From contig NZ_JAUQOM010000002.1 in assembly GCF_030580935.1 (NCBI RefSeq), forward strand, positions 124,001 to 188,000: a stretch of DNA of 64,000 bases. The letters are read 5' to 3'. Of this stretch, positions 28,333-37,525 are shown one piece after another. Each line of letters opens with the position of its first letter. Position 1 is the stretch's first letter. Both the position numbers and the translations under genes were made by a program. The stretch comes from Sphingobium cyanobacteriorum (lineage in GTDB: Bacteria; Pseudomonadota; Alphaproteobacteria; Sphingomonadales; Sphingomonadaceae). The notes beneath the pieces are model-generated. The model ran no database searches and was not told where the DNA came from. It was given only the letters and a program-made list of their open reading frames with translations.

Positions 28333-28647
28333 TTATTCGTTGCGCAGGTCGCTGCCTGCCTTTTCCAGCGACGCGCCGACTTCGCGCTTGGCCTCGCCTG
28401 CCTCGCGCCTGGCGTCGGCCGCCGCCTCGTCGGTCGCCGCGTCGATCCTGTCCGCGCCATTGTCGATCGCGCGTCCGGCTTTATCCAGGCCCTTGTCGAT
28501 CTTCGCGCCTGCATGATCGACCGCATTGCTCACATCATTGCCGATCGCCGATCCCGCATTTTCCAGATTGTCCTGCGCCTTTTCCGAACAGGCGGACAGG
28601 CCGGCGGCGGTCAGCAGGGCGGTGGCGGCAAGCATATATGTACGCAT
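28333..28647 (-). CDS. Small helical lipoprotein
   Basis: 104 residues: lipoprotein signal with lipobox LSAC (Cys near residue 20), then a single long amphipathic, Ala/Asp/Lys-rich helix with a repeated D-x-A-G-x-x-I-D-x-G pattern (AGAKIDKGLDKAGRAIDNGAD). The fold probably resembles late-embryogenesis or Lpp-like helical bundles. Function unknown; envelope location predicted. Confidence 0.75.
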   Translation of the reverse strand: MRTYMLAATALLTAAGLSACSEKAQDNLENAGSAIGNDVSNAVDHAGAKIDKGLDKAGRAIDNGADRIDAATDEAAADARREAGEAKREVGASLEKAGSDLRNE

Positions 28648-28722
28648 GATGGTTCCTCTTTCGACGCAAACGGGAAGCGGGATAAGCGCGCAAGCGGGCA
28701 GAAGGTTTCGCCCCTTGCGCGC

Positions 28723-29232
28723 TTATCCGCCGCGCAGCCCGAACACCATCGACCGATCCGCTTCGGGGATCAGCCCTTCCAGAACGCGCCAGAATCCGGT
28801 GACGGACCCTTGCCCCGCCTGCGCATAGGCGGCGGCCATCTTCTCGCGCAGGGCGCGGAACATCTCGGCCTCCAGCGTCTTGCCCGCCGGGCTCAGCCGC
28901 AGCAATTTCTGCCGCCGGTCGCTGGTCCCTGTCCGCGTTTCGATATAGCCGCGTTCGATCAGGTCGCTCAGCACGCGCCCCAGCGACTGTTTGGTGATCG
29001 CCAGCAATCGCAGCAATTCCTTGACGGTCAGATCGGGCTGGCGCGAGATGAAATACAGCGCGCGATGATGCGCCCGGCCCAGCCCCTGCGCCGCCAGCCC
29101 CTCGTCGATCGAGCGGGTCAGGGCGGAATAGCCGAAATAGAGCATCTCGATCCCCCGCCGTATCTCGTCCTCGCGCAGGAAGAGCGGGGATGCAGGCGAA
29201 ATCTGGGCGGAAGGCGCGTTGGAAACCGACAT
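28723..29232 (-). CDS. MarR-family transcriptional regulator
   Basis: 169 residues with a winged helix-turn-helix at about 65-130: LTVKELLRLLAITKQSLGRVLSDLIERGYIE, then the wing SDRRQKLLRLSPAGK. N- and C-terminal helices would form the dimer interface. The form (FGYSALTRSID, KQSLGRVL) resembles PetP-type MarR proteins of alphaproteobacteria. The target is unknown; the 120 bp upstream lead to tRNA-Gln, and it could autoregulate there. Confidence 0.88.
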   Translation of the reverse strand: MSVSNAPSAQISPASPLFLREDEIRRGIEMLYFGYSALTRSIDEGLAAQGLGRAHHRALYFISRQPDLTVKELLRLLAITKQSLGRVLSDLIERGYIETRTGTSDRRQKLLRLSPAGKTLEAEMFRALREKMAAAYAQAGQGSVTGFWRVLEGLIPEADRSMVFGLRGG

Positions 29233-29357
29233 GAAGGGCTATGATCCGGCGAAAGGGCAGAATGTATATTGGCGACATCAAACTGTGATGACTAGGCTTT
29301 CCTTTCGCCAATCACACGCTATATGGCGTCCCCACGCCGATGCACAGTCGGCCCTGC

Positions 29358-29432
29358 TGGGGCGTCGCCAAGCGGTAAGGCAGCGGCTTTTGATGCCGCC
29401 ATGCGCAGGTTCGAATCCTGCCGCCCCAGCCA
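29358..29432 (+). tRNA. tRNA-Gln (anticodon TTG), CCA encoded
   Basis: Full cloverleaf: 7-bp acceptor TGGGGCG/CGCCCCA, D stem GCC/GGC, anticodon stem GCGGC/GCCGC with loop TTTTGAT (anticodon TTG), T arm GCAGG-TTCGAAT-CCTGC, discriminator G and an encoded CCA. Confidence 0.96.
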
Positions 29433-29572
29433 GTTTCCCTTTCCGTTCACTGTAAGCCCATGCATCGCCGGTCGGGAATGACTGCCGGGCCTGTACCTCC
29501 TGGCCGCGCACCCCAGGGCGATCGTCCGATACCGCCGTGCCGCCGCCCGGTCCCGCCTTTCCGCACGATGCC

Positions 29573-30523
29573 CTAAAAGGCGTCGGCGATATCCATCAGC
29601 CCCAGCAGCTTCTTCGGCGCGACCTGTCGCCAGCTTGCCCGCAGCCGCTGCGCGACATGCTCCCAGTCCGTGTCGCCCAGGTCGAGGCGGATGCCGATCC
29701 AGTCATTGCCGAAATAGGCGGGGCGGTAATAGCGGTCGGGGTCGGCCTCGATCAGGGTCGCCTGTTCTTCCGGCGCGGTGGTCTTGACCAGCACCGCGAT
29801 GATGCCGTCGCCATGATGGTCGCGGGTGAAGTAAGCGAATTTCTTGCCCTTCACGATGCCGAAGCAGGGCATCCCGTGCGAGACGATCTCGTCCGCCTGC
29901 GGCAGGGCCAGCGCTGTTGCGCGCACCTTGTTCAGCAGCCAGCCGGGCTGGCGCTCGCGCGTGACGAAATCGGCCAGCGTGCGGGCATAAAGCTGATGTT
30001 CGGCGATCAGGATGCGCGCGGCCAGGGTGTCGGCGCTGTCGCCGGGCAGGATCGCCACCGGCGTCTGGGCCAGCACCGGGCCATCGTCCAGTTCCGCCGT
30101 CACGACATGGACCGAACAGCCCGCATGGCTGTCGCCCGCGTCGATCGCCCGCTGGTGGGTGTCCAGCCCCTTATATTTGGGCAGCAGGCTGGGGTGGATG
30201 TTGAGCATCCGGCCTTCCCATGCCGAAACGAACTCCGGCGAAAGCAGGCGCATATAGCCGGCCAGCGCGACATAATGGACGTCCGCCGCGCGCAGTTGCG
30301 CGTCGATGATCGCGTCGAATGCGGCGCGTTTCATCCCCTTGTGGCTCTGGCCGAAGGTGGCAATGCCCTCGGCGGCGGCCAGCGCCAGGCCGGGCGCATC
30401 AGGATCGTTGGCGGCGACCAGCACGATCTCATAGGGGCAGTCGTCTGCCTTCGCCGCGTAGAGCAAAGCCGCCATGTTGGAGCCACGGCCGGAGATCAGG
30501 ACGCCGACTTTTGCCTTGGCCAT
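29573..30523 (-). CDS. purN: Phosphoribosylglycinamide formyltransferase fused to a YjbR/MmcQ domain
   Basis: 316 residues, against about 200 for a normal PurN. Residues 1 to about 190 are complete PurN, which transfers the formyl group from 10-formyl-THF to GAR. It has GVLISGRGSN, catalytic Asn/His/Asp in MLNIHPSLLPKYKGLDTH, and AELDDGPVLAQ. Residues about 200-312 match the YjbR/MmcQ (DUF419) fold: HGMPCFGIVKGKKFAYF, a Lys/Pro-rich middle, RPAYFGNDWIGIRLD and the terminal WRQVAPKKLL. There is no stop or frameshift between them. It is downstream of purM on the same strand. The role of the added domain is unknown. Confidence 0.92.
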   Translation of the reverse strand: MAKAKVGVLISGRGSNMAALLYAAKADDCPYEIVLVAANDPDAPGLALAAAEGIATFGQSHKGMKRAAFDAIIDAQLRAADVHYVALAGYMRLLSPEFVSAWEGRMLNIHPSLLPKYKGLDTHQRAIDAGDSHAGCSVHVVTAELDDGPVLAQTPVAILPGDSADTLAARILIAEHQLYARTLADFVTRERQPGWLLNKVRATALALPQADEIVSHGMPCFGIVKGKKFAYFTRDHHGDGIIAVLVKTTAPEEQATLIEADPDRYYRPAYFGNDWIGIRLDLGDTDWEHVAQRLRASWRQVAPKKLLGLMDIADAF

Positions 30524-30538
30524 TTCTCACACCCTCCC

Positions 30539-30610
30539 TTCGGTTCGAGCCTGTCGAGAACTATGCGCGCCGTTCTCGCCCTTCGACAAGCTCAGGATCT
30601 GCGAACCGAA
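30539..30610. repeat. Intergenic inverted repeat with CTTCGACAAGCTCAGG motif
   Basis: Perfect 9-bp outer arms (TTCGGTTCG/CGAACCGAA) enclose further complementary pieces (GAGCCTGTCGAGAAC against GTTCTCGCCCTTCGACAAGCTC). The CTTCGACAAGCTCAGG core is a dispersed extragenic repeat. It lies between purM and purN and may form a processing or attenuating hairpin in the transcript. Confidence 0.6.
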
Positions 30611-30628
30611 CGGGGGTGGGGAGGGCGC

Positions 30629-31723
30629 TCAGCCCAGATGCGTCGCCGACCAGTCCGCCCTGGCGCTCCACGTTTCGGTGGAGCCGCGCACGGTGCAGCC
30701 CTTGTCGCCTTCGCCGATGGCGCCGATGCGGAACACGGTTTCGCCCGCATCCTCCAGCGCTTTCGTGACGCCCGCGACATGGGCTTCGTCCACGGCCAGC
30801 ACCATGCCGATGCCGCAGTTGAAGGTGCGCGCCATTTCTTCCGGCTCGATATGGCCCTGCGCCTGGAGGAAGGCCATCAGGCGCGGCTGCGGCCAGGCGT
30901 CGGCATCGACGCTTGCATGCGCGCCATCGGGCAGGACGCGGGGGATGTTTTCCAGCAGGCCGCCGCCGGTGATATGCGCCAGCGCGTTGATCATCCCGGC
31001 GCGGACCAGCGGCAGCAGGCTCTTCACATAGATTTTGGTCGGCGCCATCAGCGCGTCGATCAGCAGCACGTCCTGGTCGAAGATCGCCGGGCGGTCGAGC
31101 CGCCAGCCCTTGTCGGCGGCCAGGCGGCGGACCAGCGAATAGCCGTTGGAGTGGACCCCCGACGACCCAAGGCCCAGCAGCACGTCGCCCGGCCTCACCC
31201 GGTTGCCGGTCAGCGCCTTGGCCCGTTCGACCGCGCCGACGCAGAAGCCGGCGAGGTCATAGTCGCCCGGCGCGTACATGCCGGGCATTTCGGCGGTTTC
31301 GCCGCCGATCAGCGCGCAGCCCGCCTGGCGACACCCTTCGGCGATACCGGCGATGACACGCTCGGCAACGCCGCTCTCCAGCTTGCCGGTGGCATAATAG
31401 TCGAGGAAGAACAGGGGTTCGGCCCCCTGCACGATCAGATCGTTGGCGCACATGGCGACCAGGTCGATGCCCACGCCGTCATGGCGGCTATGGTCGATCG
31501 CCAGCTTGAGTTTCGTGCCCACGCCGTCATTGGCCGCGACCAGCAACGGGTCGTCATAGCCTGCGGCCTTGAGGTCGAAAAAGCCGCCGAAGCCGCCCAG
31601 TTCGGCGTCGGCGCCGGGGCGCCGGGTGGCCTTGGCCAGGGGGGCGATGGCCCGGACAAGGGCGTTGCCCGCGGCAATGTCGACGCCGGCCTTGGCGTAG
31701 CTGTAGGATTCGTTCTCGCTCAT
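30629..31723 (-). CDS. purM: Phosphoribosylformylglycinamidine cyclo-ligase
   Basis: 364-residue AIR synthetase, closing the imidazole ring of AIR from FGAM with ATP. It has family motifs [52 protein letters not shown] and the [17 protein letters not shown] loop. Start ATG 31723 is chosen over 31753. It is upstream of purN, as in many proteobacteria, but separated by a roughly 100-bp palindromic spacer. Confidence 0.96.
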   Translation of the reverse strand: MSENESYSYAKAGVDIAAGNALVRAIAPLAKATRRPGADAELGGFGGFFDLKAAGYDDPLLVAANDGVGTKLKLAIDHSRHDGVGIDLVAMCANDLIVQGAEPLFFLDYYATGKLESGVAERVIAGIAEGCRQAGCALIGGETAEMPGMYAPGDYDLAGFCVGAVERAKALTGNRVRPGDVLLGLGSSGVHSNGYSLVRRLAADKGWRLDRPAIFDQDVLLIDALMAPTKIYVKSLLPLVRAGMINALAHITGGGLLENIPRVLPDGAHASVDADAWPQPRLMAFLQAQGHIEPEEMARTFNCGIGMVLAVDEAHVAGVTKALEDAGETVFRIGAIGEGDKGCTVRGSTETWSARADWSATHLG

Positions 31724-31835
31724 GGGGGAGCGCCCTAGAGCAAAGGCGCGCAAAACGGAACCTTCGATCTTGGCGCTATCATCCCGATGCCGTTCGGGCG
31801 TCGACTGCGCTCAGGGCGCACGGAGTAAGTTCGTG

Positions 31836-33158
31836 ATGCGTTGGCGCTTGGCATCCTGGGCAAATCCCGCCAAAAGGGCGCGCGTGAGCCTGAGCCAGAC
31901 CCTAACCCGCCCCGCAGCCTTCGTGCGCCTGCTCTCGCGGCCCGTCCAGATCCTGTTCGCCGTCGCGATCGGCCTCGCCGCCGCCGCGCTGTTCGCGCAG
32001 ATGGAAGGGGAGCGGGGCGTGCCGCCGATCGCCAGCGGCGGCGATTTCGAAGTGCGCGGGGTGAAGGTCGATGTATTCGCCAAGGATGCCGACACCGCCC
32101 GCTATGCCGGCTGGCGCATGGCGCAGCGGCAGGCATGGCGGATGCTGTGGACGCGGACCCATGGCGGCGGCGGTGCGCCCGCCTTGTCCGATTCGCAGCT
32201 TGAGGCGATGATCTCCGGCATAGAGATCGACTATGAGCAGGCCGGGCCGAACCGCTATGTCGCGACGCTGGGCATATTGTTCGACCGCGCCCGCACCGGC
32301 GCGCTGCTGGGCGTCAGCGGCAATGTGATGCGATCCCCGCCGCTGCTGGTGATCCCGGTGCTGTGGGATGGTGGCTCCGCCGTCTCCTATGAGCGGGTCA
32401 ATGAATGGCAGAAGGCGTGGGCGCGCTATCGCACCGGCGACAGCGCGATCGACTATGTGCGCGTTGCGGGATCAATCGCCGATCCGATCCTGCTGAACGC
32501 GGGCCAGACCGGGCGGCGCGGCCGCCTGTGGTGGCGGGTGCTGCTCGACCAATATGGCGCGGCCGATGTGGTGATCCCGATCGCGCGGCTGGAGCGGGCC
32601 TGGCCCGGCGGGCCGGTGACGGGCATCTTCACCGCGCGCTACGGCCCCGACAACAGCCTGATCGGCAGCGTCACCCTGCGCGCCTCCAACGACAGCGGCA
32701 TCCCCCGGATGATGGACGAGGGCGCCCGGCGGATCGACGAACTCTATATCCGCGCGCTCAATGACGGTCGCCTGCGGCCCGACCCCTCGCTTATCATCGA
32801 GGAGCCGGTCGATCCCGACGCGCTGGCGATCGAGAATGCCGCCGAAGCGCCGGTCGAATCGCTGGAATTGCCGACCGCGCCGACCGCATCGGCGGGCGTC
32901 ACCAGCTTCGCGATCCAGTTCGACACGCCCGATGTCGGGTCGATCGGCACCAGCGAATCGACCGTCCGGTCGATCCCCGGCGTCCGGTCCGCGACCACCA
33001 GCAGCCTGGCGCTGGGCGGCACGTCGGTCATGCAGGTCAGCTTCGATGGCAGCGTCGACATGCTGCGCGCGGGCCTCCAGGCGCGCGGCTTTGCCGTCGC
33101 TGTTTCCGGCACGACCCTGCGGATCACCCGGCGGCAGGGGCCTGCGCCATCGCAATGA
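31836..33158 (+). CDS. DUF2066 domain-containing membrane-anchored protein
   Basis: About 440 residues. A hydrophobic N-terminal anchor (VQILFAVAIGLAAAALFAQ) is followed by a periplasmic DUF2066-like region (DFEVRGVKVDVFAKDADTAR, WRMAQRQAWRMLW) and a beta-rich C-terminus with an FDG-SVDML repeat module. The function is unknown. The start is uncertain: ATG 31836 (GGAG upstream) or GTG 31884. It overlaps hdaA by 4 bp. The region just upstream (31795-31828) carries another dispersed repeat motif (CGTCGACTGCGCTCAGG). Confidence 0.78.
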   Translation: MRWRLASWANPAKRARVSLSQTLTRPAAFVRLLSRPVQILFAVAIGLAAAALFAQMEGERGVPPIASGGDFEVRGVKVDVFAKDADTARYAGWRMAQRQAWRMLWTRTHGGGGAPALSDSQLEAMISGIEIDYEQAGPNRYVATLGILFDRARTGALLGVSGNVMRSPPLLVIPVLWDGGSAVSYERVNEWQKAWARYRTGDSAIDYVRVAGSIADPILLNAGQTGRRGRLWWRVLLDQYGAADVVIPIARLERAWPGGPVTGIFTARYGPDNSLIGSVTLRASNDSGIPRMMDEGARRIDELYIRALNDGRLRPDPSLIIEEPVDPDALAIENAAEAPVESLELPTAPTASAGVTSFAIQFDTPDVGSIGTSESTVRSIPGVRSATTSSLALGGTSVMQVSFDGSVDMLRAGLQARGFAVAVSGTTLRITRRQGPAPSQ

Positions 33159-33808
33159 GCCAGATCAGCCTGCCTTTCGACTGGCATGGGGCGACCGGGC
33201 ATGGGGCATCGGGCACCGGCGATTTCCTGGTCAGCGACGCCAACCGTCTGGCCGTCGCCCATCTGGAGCGCTGGCGCGACTGGCCGCTGTCGGTGGGCGT
33301 GCTGATCGGCCCGCCCCTGTCGGGCCGGTCGACGCTGGCGCGTCATTTCGCGCGGCGGAGCGGCGGCGACATCATCGATGATGCCCAGGGCGTCGACGAC
33401 CATCGCCTGTTCCACGCCTGGAACGAGGCGCAGACCACGCGCCGCCCGCTGCTGATGGTGGGGACGATGCCGCCGGTCTGCTGGGCCGTGACGTTGCCCG
33501 ACCTGGCCTCCCGCCTCGCCGCGGTGCCCCATGTCGCGATCGGGCAGCCGGACGAGGCGCTGGCCCATGCGCTCATCTGCCGCGCCTTCGACCGCGCCGG
33601 GGCCAGCTATGCGCCCGATGTGCCCGACTGGCTGCTGCGCCGGGTCGAACGGCGCTATGACGCGCTTGCGCAGGTGACGGGGCTGCTCGATCGCGCCGCC
33701 CTGTCATCGGGCCGTAAGATTTCGGTCGCAATGGCAAAAGAAGCCCTGCAAGCGGCAGGCTTTCTGCCTATAGTCCCGCCCGCCCCCTCCACCGACCAGC
33801 GCGAGTAA
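33155..33808 (+). CDS. HdaA-like DnaA regulatory inactivator
   Basis: 217-residue AAA+ protein related to DnaA domain III. It starts with QISLPF, the beta-clamp-binding motif that recruits Hda/HdaA to the replisome. A Walker-A-like loop GPPLSGRSTLARHF and a weak Walker B follow (IIDDAQGVDD). In Caulobacter and E. coli the protein stimulates ATP hydrolysis by DnaA to prevent re-initiation. The order DUF2066-hdaA-ppk-ppx, tightly packed, suggests a shared transcript. Confidence 0.87.
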   Translation: MSQISLPFDWHGATGHGASGTGDFLVSDANRLAVAHLERWRDWPLSVGVLIGPPLSGRSTLARHFARRSGGDIIDDAQGVDDHRLFHAWNEAQTTRRPLLMVGTMPPVCWAVTLPDLASRLAAVPHVAIGQPDEALAHALICRAFDRAGASYAPDVPDWLLRRVERRYDALAQVTGLLDRAALSSGRKISVAMAKEALQAAGFLPIVPPAPSTDQRE

Positions 33809-33811
33809 TCC

Positions 33812-35950
33812 GTGGCCGAAGCTGATTCCATCGCCAGCCTGGCGCCTGCCAGCGATCGCTATTTCAACCGCGAACTGTCCTGGCTGGCGTTCAACCAGCG
33901 GGTGCTGGAAGAGGCGATGAACCGCGCCCATCCGCTGCTGGAACGGCTGCGCTTCCTGTCCATCTCCGGCGCGAACCTGGATGAATTCTTCTCCGTCCGG
34001 GTCGCCGGGCTGAAGGGGCAGCAGTTGCAGGATGTCGACCTGCGTTCCGCCGACGGCCTCACCCCGGCGCAGCAGTTGAGCGCGATCACCGACGCCACCG
34101 CCACCCTGATGCGCGCGCAGCAGAAGGTGTGGGGGCTGCTCCATGGCGAACTGGTGGAGGTCGGGATCGAAGTGATCGGCCCGACGGCACAGATGGACCA
34201 GCCCTGCGCCAACTGGCTGCGCGATCATTTCCTGACCCAGATTTTCCCGATCCTGACGCCCCAGGCGCTGGACCCGGCGCATCCCTTCCCCTTCATCCCC
34301 AATGAAGGGCTGTCGATCATCTTCGATCTGGAACGCCTGTCCGATAAACAGCCGATCCGTGAACTGGTGATGATCCCGTCCCGCCTCGCCCGGTTCGTGC
34401 GCATCCCCGGCGAACCGGCCCGCTACATGGCGCTGGAGGCGGTGATCCGCCGCTTTTCCGCCGACCTGTTCCCCGGCTATCGCGTCCGCACCAGCGGCGT
34501 GTTCCGCATCATCCGCGACAGCGATATCGAGATAGAGGAAGAGGCCGAGGATCTGGTCCGCCACTTCCGCAGCGCGATCAAGCGCCGCCGGCGCGGCCGG
34601 GTGATCCGCATGGAGATTGAGGAGCGCATTCCTGAGCCGGTCGAGGACATGCTCCAGGACATGCTCCAGGGCCATGACGCCGTGGTGGTCGAAGTGGAAG
34701 GGTTCATCGGCATCGGCAACCTGTCCGCCATTGTCGACATCGATCGCCCGGACCTTAAATTCGAACCCTATGCCCCGCGCTTCCCCGAACGCATCCGCGA
34801 ATATGGCGGCGACTGTTTCGCCGCGATCCGGGCCAAGGATATCGTCGTCCACCATCCCTATGAAGCGTTCGACGTTGTCATATCCTTCCTGAAACAGGCG
34901 GCGATCGACCCGGATGTGGTGGCGATCAAGCAGACGCTCTACCGCGCGGGCAAGCAGTCGGCGATCATCCGCGCCCTCATCGACGCGGCGGAGGCGGGCA
35001 AGTCCGTGACCGCCGTGGTCGAACTGAAGGCGCGGTTCGACGAGGAACAGAATCTGATGTGGGCCGACGCGCTGGAGCGTGCGGGCGTGCAGGTCGTCTA
35101 TGGCTTCATCGACTGGAAAACCCATGCCAAGGTGTCGATGGTCGTCCGGCGTGAAGGCGAACAGTTTCGCAGCTACTGCCATTTCGGCACCGGCAATTAT
35201 CACCCGATCACCGCGCGCATCTACACCGATCTCAGCTTCTTCACCGCCGACCCGGCCTACAGCCGGGATGCCGCCGCGCTGTTCAACTATATCACCGGCT
35301 ATGTCGAACCGGCGCGGCTGGAAAAGCTGGTCATGTCACCCCGCGACCTGCGCGATACGCTGTGCCGGCTGATCGACGCGGAAATCGATCATGTCCGTGC
35401 CGGGCGGCCCGGCACCATCTGGGCCAAGATGAACAGCCTGGTCGACCCGACGATCATCGAAAAACTCTATGCGGCCAGCAATGCGGGCGTCCAGATCGAC
35501 CTCATCATCCGCGGCATATGCTGCCTGCGGCCCGGCATGCCGGGCATGTCGGACAATATCCGGGTAAAGTCGGTCGTGGGCCGCTTCCTGGAACATAGCC
35601 GCATCGCCGTGTTCGGCAATGGCAAGGCGCTGCCCAACAATGGCGCGAAAGTCTATATCAGTTCGGCCGACTGGATGCCGCGCAACTTCGACCGTCGCGT
35701 CGAATTCATGGCGCCGGTCGAAAATGCGACGGTCCATGACCAGATTCTCGATCAGGTCATGGTCGCCAATCTGATCGATACGGAACAAAGCTGGTCGCTC
35801 GACAGCGATGGCCTCTACACGCGGCTGGAACCGGGCGACAGGCCGTTCAACCTGCACCGCTATTTCATGACCAACCCGTCGCTGTCCGGGCGCGGCGCCG
35901 CGCTGGACAATGCGGCGGTGCCGACCCTGCGCCTGCGCGGGAAGGGCTGA
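33812..35950 (+). CDS. ppk: Polyphosphate kinase 1
   Basis: 712-residue Ppk1, reversibly polymerising the gamma-phosphate of ATP into polyphosphate. It has the four-domain pattern: N-terminal helical RYFNRELSWLAFNQRVLEEA, a head domain, and two phospholipase-D-like catalytic domains. The phosphorylated His is in HFGTGNYH, with the second His region EHSRIAVFGNG and SSADWMPRNFDRR. It starts with GTG at 33812, 3 bases after hdaA. It is immediately followed by ppx. Confidence 0.96.
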   Translation: MAEADSIASLAPASDRYFNRELSWLAFNQRVLEEAMNRAHPLLERLRFLSISGANLDEFFSVRVAGLKGQQLQDVDLRSADGLTPAQQLSAITDATATLMRAQQKVWGLLHGELVEVGIEVIGPTAQMDQPCANWLRDHFLTQIFPILTPQALDPAHPFPFIPNEGLSIIFDLERLSDKQPIRELVMIPSRLARFVRIPGEPARYMALEAVIRRFSADLFPGYRVRTSGVFRIIRDSDIEIEEEAEDLVRHFRSAIKRRRRGRVIRMEIEERIPEPVEDMLQDMLQGHDAVVVEVEGFIGIGNLSAIVDIDRPDLKFEPYAPRFPERIREYGGDCFAAIRAKDIVVHHPYEAFDVVISFLKQAAIDPDVVAIKQTLYRAGKQSAIIRALIDAAEAGKSVTAVVELKARFDEEQNLMWADALERAGVQVVYGFIDWKTHAKVSMVVRREGEQFRSYCHFGTGNYHPITARIYTDLSFFTADPAYSRDAAALFNYITGYVEPARLEKLVMSPRDLRDTLCRLIDAEIDHVRAGRPGTIWAKMNSLVDPTIIEKLYAASNAGVQIDLIIRGICCLRPGMPGMSDNIRVKSVVGRFLEHSRIAVFGNGKALPNNGAKVYISSADWMPRNFDRRVEFMAPVENATVHDQILDQVMVANLIDTEQSWSLDSDGLYTRLEPGDRPFNLHRYFMTNPSLSGRGAALDNAAVPTLRLRGKG

Positions 35951-35956
35951 ACGGCC

Positions 35957-37516
35957 ATGAATTCGATGCTGAGCCGGGTCCGCGCTGTCGCTGAAAGCAT
36001 GGCGACATCGCCGCAACCGGCGCACGCCCGCACCGCCATCATCGACATCGGCTCCAACAGCGTGCGCCTGGTCGTCTATGACGGGCCGCGCCGCATCCCC
36101 TTCATCCTCTTCAATGAAAAGGTGATGGCCGGGCTGGGCGCGTCGCTGGCGAAAACCGGTGCGATCGAACCGGACGCGATGGAGCGCGGCCTGCGCGCGA
36201 TCGGCCGCTTCGCCCATCTGTGCCGGGCGATGAAGGTGACGGACATACGCTGCGTCGCGACCGCCGCCGTGCGCGACGCCACCAATGGCCATGACTTCAT
36301 CGCCCGCGCCAGGGCGCTGGGGCTGACCGTCGAACTGCTGACCGGCGCGCAGGAAGCGATCGGCGCGGCGATGGGCGTGCTGTCGGGGATTCCGCATGCG
36401 GACGGCATCGTCGGCGATCTGGGCGGGGGCAGCCTGGAACTGGCGCGGGTGCGCGGCGGCGCGGTCGAACAGACGATCTCGCTGCCGCTGGGCGTGCTGC
36501 GCCTGCCCCAGATCCGGGCCAAGGGGCCACGCCTGCTGGAACGCACCGTCGCCAAGATGCTGGACAAGGCCGGGTGGCGGCCGGAACCGGACCTGCCCTT
36601 CTACCTTGTCGGCGGGTCATGGCGCGCGCTGGCCCGCTTCGACATGCAGCTCACCCATTTCCCGCTGCCGGTCGTGCATCAATATGAAATGACCGCCGCC
36701 CGCGCCGAACAACTGGCCCGCATCGTTTCCCATGTCGATCGCGCCCGGCTGAAGCAGATTCCGGCCATGACCGGATCGCGCGTGCCGACCCTGCCCGATG
36801 CGACCGCCCTGCTGTCGGTGGTGGTGCGGCAATTGAAGTCCAGCCGCCTGATCGTGTCGGCCTATGGCCTGCGCGAAGGGCTGCTGTACGAAAATCTGCC
36901 GCAGGATATTCGCGCGCATGACCCGCTGCTGGTCGCGGCCGAGGCGGAAGGGGAGGCGCAGGCCCGTTTTCGCGGCCATGGCGACCGCATCGACCGCTGG
37001 ATCGCGCCGCTCTTTCCTGATGACGACGCGGCCATGCGCCGCATCCGTCGCGCCGCCTGCCTGCTCGCCGATGTAAGCTGGCGCGCCAATCCCGATTTTC
37101 GCGCCGAACGCGGGGTGGAAATCGCGCTGCACAGCAACTGGGTCGGCATCACCGCAGATGAACGGGCGATGCTGGCGCAGGCGCTGCACAGCCATTTCGG
37201 CGGCGGCGTCACCGCGCCGATGGGCCTTGACCGCATCGCCCGGCCGGATGCGTTGCGCCGCGCGGCGCTGTGGGGCCTGGCGATCCGCCTGGCGCAACGC
37301 CTGTCGGGCGGGGTGGAAGGGCCGCTGGCGGTGTCCCGGCTGGAACATCAGGGCGACCGCATCGCCCTCTATCTGCGCGACGATGATGTGGACCTGTTCG
37401 GTGAGGCGGTGGAACGCCGGCTCCGCCATCTGGCGCAGGCGATGGGGGTCAAATATCAGCTACTGGGCGGCCAGGGCCAGGGCCAGGAACAACGCCCGGA
37501 ACAGGGCCAGCGATAG
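35957..37516 (+). CDS. ppx: Exopolyphosphatase / guanosine pentaphosphate phosphohydrolase family
   Basis: 519 residues of the Ppx/GppA ASKHA fold, degrading polyphosphate from the chain end. The phosphate loop IIDIGSNSVRLVVYD is at about 30-44, GDLGGGSLEL is the second loop, and a C-terminal HD-like helical region extends to about 500. A Gln/Gly-rich low-complexity tail ends the protein. It is located 6 bp after ppk, so synthesis and breakdown of polyphosphate are co-expressed. Confidence 0.93.
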   Translation: MNSMLSRVRAVAESMATSPQPAHARTAIIDIGSNSVRLVVYDGPRRIPFILFNEKVMAGLGASLAKTGAIEPDAMERGLRAIGRFAHLCRAMKVTDIRCVATAAVRDATNGHDFIARARALGLTVELLTGAQEAIGAAMGVLSGIPHADGIVGDLGGGSLELARVRGGAVEQTISLPLGVLRLPQIRAKGPRLLERTVAKMLDKAGWRPEPDLPFYLVGGSWRALARFDMQLTHFPLPVVHQYEMTAARAEQLARIVSHVDRARLKQIPAMTGSRVPTLPDATALLSVVVRQLKSSRLIVSAYGLREGLLYENLPQDIRAHDPLLVAAEAEGEAQARFRGHGDRIDRWIAPLFPDDDAAMRRIRRAACLLADVSWRANPDFRAERGVEIALHSNWVGITADERAMLAQALHSHFGGGVTAPMGLDRIARPDALRRAALWGLAIRLAQRLSGGVEGPLAVSRLEHQGDRIALYLRDDDVDLFGEAVERRLRHLAQAMGVKYQLLGGQGQGQEQRPEQGQR

Positions 37517-37525
37517 GATAAACCC

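Noticed and set aside
29537..31738. 733-codon plus-strand frame across purN and purM
   Set aside because: Antisense shadow of two clear purine genes; low-complexity translation without motifs.
33704..35203. 499-codon minus-strand frame within ppk
   Set aside because: Antisense shadow of the well-conserved polyphosphate kinase.
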